Origin: an uncultured Acidimicrobium sp.
GTDB taxonomy: Bacteria; Actinomycetota; Acidimicrobiia; Acidimicrobiales; Ilumatobacteraceae
NCBI GenBank assembly: GCA_903850275.1
Contig: CAINLH010000172.1
Span: 1-9,904, forward strand
DNA length: 9,904 bases
Direction of reading: 5' to 3'
Under the pieces are notes generated by a model. That model was not told the DNA's origin. It saw only the letters and a list, made by a program, of their open reading frames with translations, and did not search any database. Of this stretch, positions 5,268-9,904 are shown piece by piece; positions within the stretch are counted from its first letter, which is position 1; each line of letters opens with the position of its first letter. The position numbers and the translations under genes are program-made.

Positions 5268-8200
5268 ATTGAGCTTGTTCTTCGCCAGACTCCGATTCGG
5301 CCGAAACATAATTGCCGTGCAAACCGGCCAAAAATGCTGCTGGATCCTCTTCGTCATCGCTGGAGTAATAGGCCATTGGCACATAATCCGGGGCGCTCAC
5401 ATCGAAGGCGTTGTAGCGATCCATGCCCGAACCGGCTGGGATCAACTTGCCAATGATGATGTTTTCCTTGAGGCCAACCAGGTTGTCTGCCTTGCCGTCG
5501 ATTGCGGCTTCGGTGAGAACGCGGGTGGTTTCCTGGAATGATGCTGCCGAGAGCCACGATTCGGTGGCCAACGATGCCTTGGTGATACCCATCAACTCGG
5601 GACGGCCTTCGGCTGGACGCTTGCCCTGCTCGACCATGGCACGGTTGGTGTCACGGAAGATCTTGGCATCAGCGCGCTCGCCTGGAAGGAACGCTGTGTC
5701 GCCTGGTTCTTGCACACCAACGCGGCGTGTCATCTGACGAACAATCAACTCGATGTGCTTGTCGTGAATCGAAACACCTTGGTCGCGATACACCTTCTGC
5801 ACTTCTTCCACGAGATAGACCTGAGTCTCGCGTGGTCCCTTGATCTGCATCAATTCCTTCGGGTCGAGTGGACCTTCGGTGATGCGATCTCCGGCATTGA
5901 TCTCTTGGCCGTCTTTCACGATTGGGCGGCTGCCAGTTGGCAACATCACTTCGTGTTCGACACCTTGATCGTCAATGACCTTGATTGGAATGCCCTTGCC
6001 TTCGTCTTCCAAGATGCGAACGACACCGCTGGCAAGTGCCAAGCGAGCCGAACCACGTGGGTTACGAGCCTCGAACAATTCAACGACGCGTGGCAAACCA
6101 CCTGCAATGTCCTTACCTGCAACACCACCAGTGTGGAAAGTACGCATGGTCAGCTGAGTACCAGGCTCACCAATTGACTGAGCAGCAATAACGCCTACTG
6201 CCTCACCCAACTCGATGGACTGGCCTGTTGCCAACGAACGGCCGTAGCACAATGCACACACACCGACTTCGGCGTCGCATGTAAGTACTGAACGCACGCG
6301 AATGCGGTTGACGGTTGCGTCATCGCGAAGTTCGTCCATGTCGGCGTCGCCGATGATGGTGTTCTTCTCGATCACGCGGCCGGTGCCGAGGGTGACGTCG
6401 TTCAACAATGCGCGACCGAACAACTTGGTTTCCAAGTATGCACGGGTGTTTGCAGTGTCTTTTTGTACGTTGTCAATCCAGACGCCAAGCGTTGTACCGC
6501 AGTCGTCTTCGCGAACAATCAATTCCTGCGCCACGTCGTGCAAACGACGGGTGAGGTAACCAGAGTCGGCGGTACGAAGTGCTGTGTCAACGAGACCTTT
6601 TCGCGCACCAGGGGTGGCGATGAAGTACTCGAGTGTTTCCAGACCTTCACGGAAGTTGCTCTTGATAGGGCGAGGAATCATGTCACCGCGAGGGTTGGCT
6701 ACCAGTCCGCGCATACCGGCAATCTGACGCATCTGGGTCATGTTTCCACGAGCACCAGAACCGATCATCATGTCGACTGGGTTGAACTTCAGTGCCTTGA
6801 ACTCGGCTTCCATGGCCTTTTGAACATCGGCTGTTGCGTCTGTCCAAATGCGCACTTCTTGTTGACGGCGCTCGCCGTCGGTGATGATGCCGCGACGGAA
6901 TTGGCCTTCGACCTTTTCTGCCTGCTTTTCGTAATCATCCAAGATGCCGCGCTTTGCCTTCGGTGTCTTGACGTCGTCTACTGAAACGGTGAGACCCGAT
7001 TGGGTTGCGTAGCGGTAGCAGAGGTCTTTGATGCCGTCGAGTGCGAGAGCAATTTCGGACTTTGCGAAGTGATCGCTGAGTCGTTCTACGATCACACCGA
7101 ATTCACGCTTGCGCAATGTCTCGTTGATGTGGCCGAAGCGCTCGACGAAGCCTGCTGGCAAACGCTCTTCAAACAACAAACGACCTGGCGTGGTGTCCAC
7201 GTAAATCGTCTTGCCATTTGCATCGCGCTCGGCGATCTTGATCTTGGCGTGCAAGTTGACAGTGCCTTCGTCTACTGCCTGAATCACTTCAAACAACTGA
7301 CGGAACACACGGCCTTCACCCTTTTCGCCTTCACGAGCATCGGTGAGGTAATAGCCACCGATGACCAAGTCCTGCTGCGGGGTCACGATTGGACGACCCG
7401 AGGCTGGGCTCAAGATGTTGTTGGCGCTCAGCATCAGTACGCGTGCTTCTGCCTGTGCTTCAACCGACAACGGCAAGTGAACTGCCATCTGGTCGCCGTC
7501 GAAGTCGGCGTTAAACGCGGTGCAAACGAGTGGGTGCAACTGAATTGCCTTGCCCTCTACTAGCAACGGCTCGAACGCCTGAATGCCAAGTCGGTGCAAC
7601 GTCGGAGCGCGGTTCAACAGAACTGGATGCTCCTTAATGACGTCTTCCAACACGTCCCACACTTGTGGCCTACGACGCTCCACCATGCGCTTTGCGCTCT
7701 TGATGTTTTGCGCCAACTGCTGATCGACCAAGCGCTTCATTACGAAAGGCTTGAACAACTCGAGTGCCATCAACTTCGGCAAGCCACACTGCTGCAAACG
7801 CAGCGTTGGGCCGGCAACGATTACTGAACGACCGGAGTAGTCGACGCGCTTTCCGAGCAAGTTCTGACGGAAACGTCCTTGCTTACCCTTGAGCATGTCG
7901 GACAACGACTTGAGTGGACGGTTGCCTGGGCCAGTTACTGGACGACCACGACGACCGTTGTCGAACAACGCGTCGGATGCTTCTTGCAGCATGCGCTTTT
8001 CGTTGTTGACGATGATCTCTGGTGCACCCAAGTCGAGCAAGCGACGCAAACGGTTGTTGCGGTTGATCACGCGACGGTACAAGTCGTTCAAGTCGGACGT
8101 TGCGAAACGACCACCATCGAGCTGCACCATTGGGCGCAGGTCGGGAGGAATAACTGGAATGACGTCGAGCACCATTGCTTTTGGATTGTTGACAAGGCGG

Positions 8201-9195
8201 CCCGAGTCGTCGCGACGGTTGAACGACGCAATGATCTTCAAGCGCTTAATTGCCTTCTGCTTACGCTGCGTGCTGAGTACTTTGCCCTTGAAGCCATTGG
8301 TGATGGCATCGCGCAACAACAACTCTTCTGCGTCGAAGTCGATGGTGTCGATGAGCGACTTGATCGCTTCTGCACCGGTGCCGCCAACGAAGTATTCGCC
8401 GTAGCGATCCTTGATTTCGCGCCACAATTCTTCGTCTTCAACAATCATGCGCGAGTGCATCTTGCCGAACGTGTCGTGTGCGCGCTGGATCAAGTCCATC
8501 TCTTTGCCGTAACGATCGGCAATCATCGAGAGGTCTTTGTCGATCAACTTTTGGCGCGCGCGAATGTCGGCGTCTTTGGCGCCAGACTTCTCGAGTTCCT
8601 TCAGCTCTGCTTCGGCATCCTTTTGACGCTGCTTCAGATCCTTTTCGCGGTTCTTGATCAACTGTTCGGTGTCCTCGCGGAGCACTTCTTCCAGTTCGGT
8701 CATGTCGGCATGGCGCTTGTCGGCGTCCACGCTGCTGACCAACCATGCAGCGAAGTAAATGACCTTCTCCAACTGCTTGGCCTTGATTTCGTCGCGTGGC
8801 TCGAGGCCGCCCAACAAATATGCCAACCATGAACGGGTTCCGCGTAGATACCAAATGTGTACAACCGGTGCAGCCAACTCGATGTGGCCCATGCGCTCGC
8901 GACGAACCTTGGAACGGGTTACTTCAACGCCGCACTTTTCGCAGATGATGCCCTTAAAACGGACACGCTTGTACTTACCGCAGTAGCACTCCCAGTCGCG
9001 TGTTGGTCCGAATGTCTTTTCGCAGAACAAACCGTCGCGCTCTGGGCGCAAGGTGCGGTAGTTGATGGTCTCGGGCTTCTTTACTTCACCTCGCGACCAG
9101 TCGCGAATGTCGTCGGCCGTGGCCAAACCAATGCGCAGCTGTTCAAAGCTATTGACGTCAACTTTGTTCTTGATGTCGGTTGCTAAGTCGGACAT
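5266..9195 (-). CDS. rpoC: DNA-directed RNA polymerase subunit beta'
   Basis: Beta', 1309 residues, full length, forming the clamp and most of the active site of RNA polymerase. The N-terminal zinc site is Cys70, Cys72, Cys85, Cys88. A charged, probably coiled-coil insert at about 158-240 matches the position of the actinobacterial insert. Active-site elements are GKRVDYSGRSVIV (448-460), LNRAPTLHR (527-535) and NADFDGDQM (562-570), with Mg-binding Asp564, Asp566 and Asp568. The bridge helix is about 855-890. The second zinc site is Cys899, Cys973, Cys980, Cys983, with the same spacing as E. coli. The trigger loop begins near MRTFHTGG (1017-1024) without the proteobacterial insert. Pro862 replaces the His seen at E. 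coli position 777. The tail is acidic (from about 1280). The ATG at 9195 has AGAAGGA (9201-9207) 5 nt upstream. It follows rpoB after 64 bp. Confidence 0.99.
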   Translation of the reverse strand: MSDLATDIKNKVDVNSFEQLRIGLATADDIRDWSRGEVKKPETINYRTLRPERDGLFCEKTFGPTRDWECYCGKYKRVRFKGIICEKCGVEVTRSKVRRERMGHIELAAPVVHIWYLRGTRSWLAYLLGGLEPRDEIKAKQLEKVIYFAAWLVSSVDADKRHADMTELEEVLREDTEQLIKNREKDLKQRQKDAEAELKELEKSGAKDADIRARQKLIDKDLSMIADRYGKEMDLIQRAHDTFGKMHSRMIVEDEELWREIKDRYGEYFVGGTGAEAIKSLIDTIDFDAEELLLRDAITNGFKGKVLSTQRKQKAIKRLKIIASFNRRDDSGRLVNNPKAMVLDVIPVIPPDLRPMVQLDGGRFATSDLNDLYRRVINRNNRLRRLLDLGAPEIIVNNEKRMLQEASDALFDNGRRGRPVTGPGNRPLKSLSDMLKGKQGRFRQNLLGKRVDYSGRSVIVAGPTLRLQQCGLPKLMALELFKPFVMKRLVDQQLAQNIKSAKRMVERRRPQVWDVLEDVIKEHPVLLNRAPTLHRLGIQAFEPLLVEGKAIQLHPLVCTAFNADFDGDQMAVHLPLSVEAQAEARVLMLSANNILSPASGRPIVTPQQDLVIGGYYLTDAREGEKGEGRVFRQLFEVIQAVDEGTVNLHAKIKIAERDANGKTIYVDTTPGRLLFEERLPAGFVERFGHINETLRKREFGVIVERLSDHFAKSEIALALDGIKDLCYRYATQSGLTVSVDDVKTPKAKRGILDDYEKQAEKVEGQFRRGIITDGERRQQEVRIWTDATADVQKAMEAEFKALKFNPVDMMIGSGARGNMTQMRQIAGMRGLVANPRGDMIPRPIKSNFREGLETLEYFIATPGARKGLVDTALRTADSGYLTRRLHDVAQELIVREDDCGTTLGVWIDNVQKDTANTRAYLETKLFGRALLNDVTLGTGRVIEKNTIIGDADMDELRDDATVNRIRVRSVLTCDAEVGVCALCYGRSLATGQSIELGEAVGVIAAQSIGEPGTQLTMRTFHTGGVAGKDIAGGLPRVVELFEARNPRGSARLALASGVVRILEDEGKGIPIKVIDDQGVEHEVMLPTGSRPIVKDGQEINAGDRITEGPLDPKELMQIKGPRETQVYLVEEVQKVYRDQGVSIHDKHIELIVRQMTRRVGVQEPGDTAFLPGERADAKIFRDTNRAMVEQGKRPAEGRPELMGITKASLATESWLSAASFQETTRVLTEAAIDGKADNLVGLKENIIIGKLIPAGSGMDRYNAFDVSAPDYVPMAYYSSDDEEDPAAFLAGLHGNYVSAESESGEEQAQ

Positions 9196-9259
9196 AGTTT
9201 TCCTTCTTCCTAATTCTTGTCAGCGTCAATTCTTCGATTTACAAAACTGCTTGTGTGGG

Positions 9260-9904
9260 TTAGTAGGCCTTCTCGCGACGGCGCTCACGATCACGGTCGT
9301 CTGCATCTGAACCACGCTCTGGGCGTGAGATGTCGACACCGAGTTCTTGAGTGGCGCGGAAGACGTCTTCGTCCATGTCGGTAAGTTCAATGTTCTTACC
9401 TTCATTGGAGATGACTTCTACGTCGAGACACAGGGCCTGCATTTCCTTCATCAGCACCTTGAAGCTTTCTGGGATGCCTGGCTCTGGAATGTTCTCGCCC
9501 TTCACAATTGCTTCGTACACGCGAACGCGACCAAGCACGTCGTCGGACTTGATGGTGAGCAATTCCTGCAAGCAGTAAGCCGCACCATAAGCCTCGAGTG
9601 CCCACACTTCCATTTCACCGAAGCGCTGGCCACCGAACTGTGCTTTACCACCCAAAGGTTGCTGAGTGATCATGCTGTACGGGCCAGTTGAACGGGCGTG
9701 AATCTTGTCGTCGACCATGTGCGACAACTTGATGATGTACATGTAGCCAACCATGGTTGGGTTGTCGTAGTACTCGCCTGTTCGGCCGTTACGCAACTGC
9801 ATCTTGCCGTCTTCGCCAATCAGACGCTTGCCGTCGGACGATTCTGGGTTGAGATTACGCAAGATCGACTGAATAGTTGGGTGCGGTCCTGCAGCCTCTT
9901 CTTC
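9260..9904 (-). CDS. rpoB: DNA-directed RNA polymerase subunit beta, C-terminal 214 residues (cut by window edge)
   Basis: The frame is open to the right edge of the window, so only the last 214 residues of the beta subunit are present and no start is visible. The block VGYMYIIKLSHMVDDKIHARSTGPYSM, then TQQPLGGKAQFGGQRFGEMEVWALEAYGAA and VKGENIPEPGIPESFKVL, is the conserved C-terminal part of RpoB, which contacts beta' and forms part of the clamp. The similarity to mycobacterial RpoB is close up to the final roughly 30 residues. The end is a highly charged, Arg- and Asp-rich tail (PERGSDADDRDRERRREKAY). The stop is TAA at 9260-9262. It is the promoter-proximal gene in this window and is probably co-transcribed with rpoC. 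The rifampicin-resistance region of rpoB lies outside the window. Confidence 0.98.
   Translation of the reverse strand, partial: EEEAAGPHPTIQSILRNLNPESSDGKRLIGEDGKMQLRNGRTGEYYDNPTMVGYMYIIKLSHMVDDKIHARSTGPYSMITQQPLGGKAQFGGQRFGEMEVWALEAYGAAYCLQELLTIKSDDVLGRVRVYEAIVKGENIPEPGIPESFKVLMKEMQALCLDVEVISNEGKNIELTDMDEDVFRATQELGVDISRPERGSDADDRDRERRREKAY

Noticed and set aside
5196..5384. A 62-codon minus-strand frame across the rpoC 3' end and spacer
   Set aside because: It overlaps the rpoC C-terminus in another frame, has no family resemblance, and ends within the hairpin region.
7879..8832. A 317-codon open frame on the plus strand opposite rpoC
   Set aside because: It is fully antisense to conserved RpoC. 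Codon choice in rpoC that leaves few stops in the reverse frame explains it. Shorter frames opposite tuf, fusA and rpoC were rejected for the same reason.
9196..9259. Possible promoter or regulatory repeat in the rpoB-rpoC gap
   Set aside because: A TTGACG and two copies of AAGAATT 16 bp apart are present, but there is no -10 at proper spacing and no foldable structure. Only the rpoC ribosome binding site is supported.
9860..9862. Start of a 200-codon gene at 9862
   Set aside because: The TTG there is an internal Leu codon of rpoB. The frame continues to the window edge with conserved RpoB residues (GPHPTIQSI), so this is the middle of a truncated gene.

Overview
The window holds the rpoBC-str gene block of a bacterium, read almost entirely on the minus strand. 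In transcription order the genes are rpoB (3' end only), rpoC, rpsL, rpsG, fusA, tuf and rpsJ. One unrelated gene, a GNAT-type acetyltransferase, lies on the plus strand at the left edge and converges on rpsJ. There are no tRNA or rRNA genes, insertion sequences, CRISPR arrays or phage genes, and no gene-free stretch reaches 300 bases.

The organism is most likely a member of Actinomycetota with moderate GC (by eye about 50-55%). The strongest evidence is RpoC: it is 1309 aa long, has a charged helical insert at about residues 158-240 where mycobacterial beta' carries its lineage insert, and lacks the large trigger-loop insert of Proteobacteria. The end of RpoB also resembles actinobacterial RpoB. 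The moderate GC and several sequence differences from Mycobacterium and Streptomyces suggest a deep branch such as Acidimicrobiia, but that class assignment is inference.

Layout: 40-561 is the acetyltransferase (+). 575-889 rpsJ, 900-2084 tuf, 2148-4232 fusA, 4262-4732 rpsG and 4744-5112 rpsL form a tightly packed minus-strand translation operon with gaps of 10-63 bp. A 153-bp spacer (5113-5265) with three successive inverted repeats separates rpsL from rpoC (5266-9195). A 64-bp spacer separates rpoC from the rpoB 3' end (9260-9904).

The genes supply the two largest RNA polymerase subunits, two small-subunit decoding and assembly proteins (S12, S7), the two main elongation factors (EF-G, EF-Tu), and S10, which doubles as the antitermination factor NusE.

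No wholly new system is visible. The points worth a second look are: the structured rpoC-rpsL spacer; an S12 that naturally carries Arg at position 88, a change known to give streptomycin resistance elsewhere; a Pro in place of a usually conserved His in the N-terminal hinge of the beta' bridge helix; Met in place of the usual Cys in the EF-Tu G3 motif; and an rpsJ cut off from the rest of the S10 operon.
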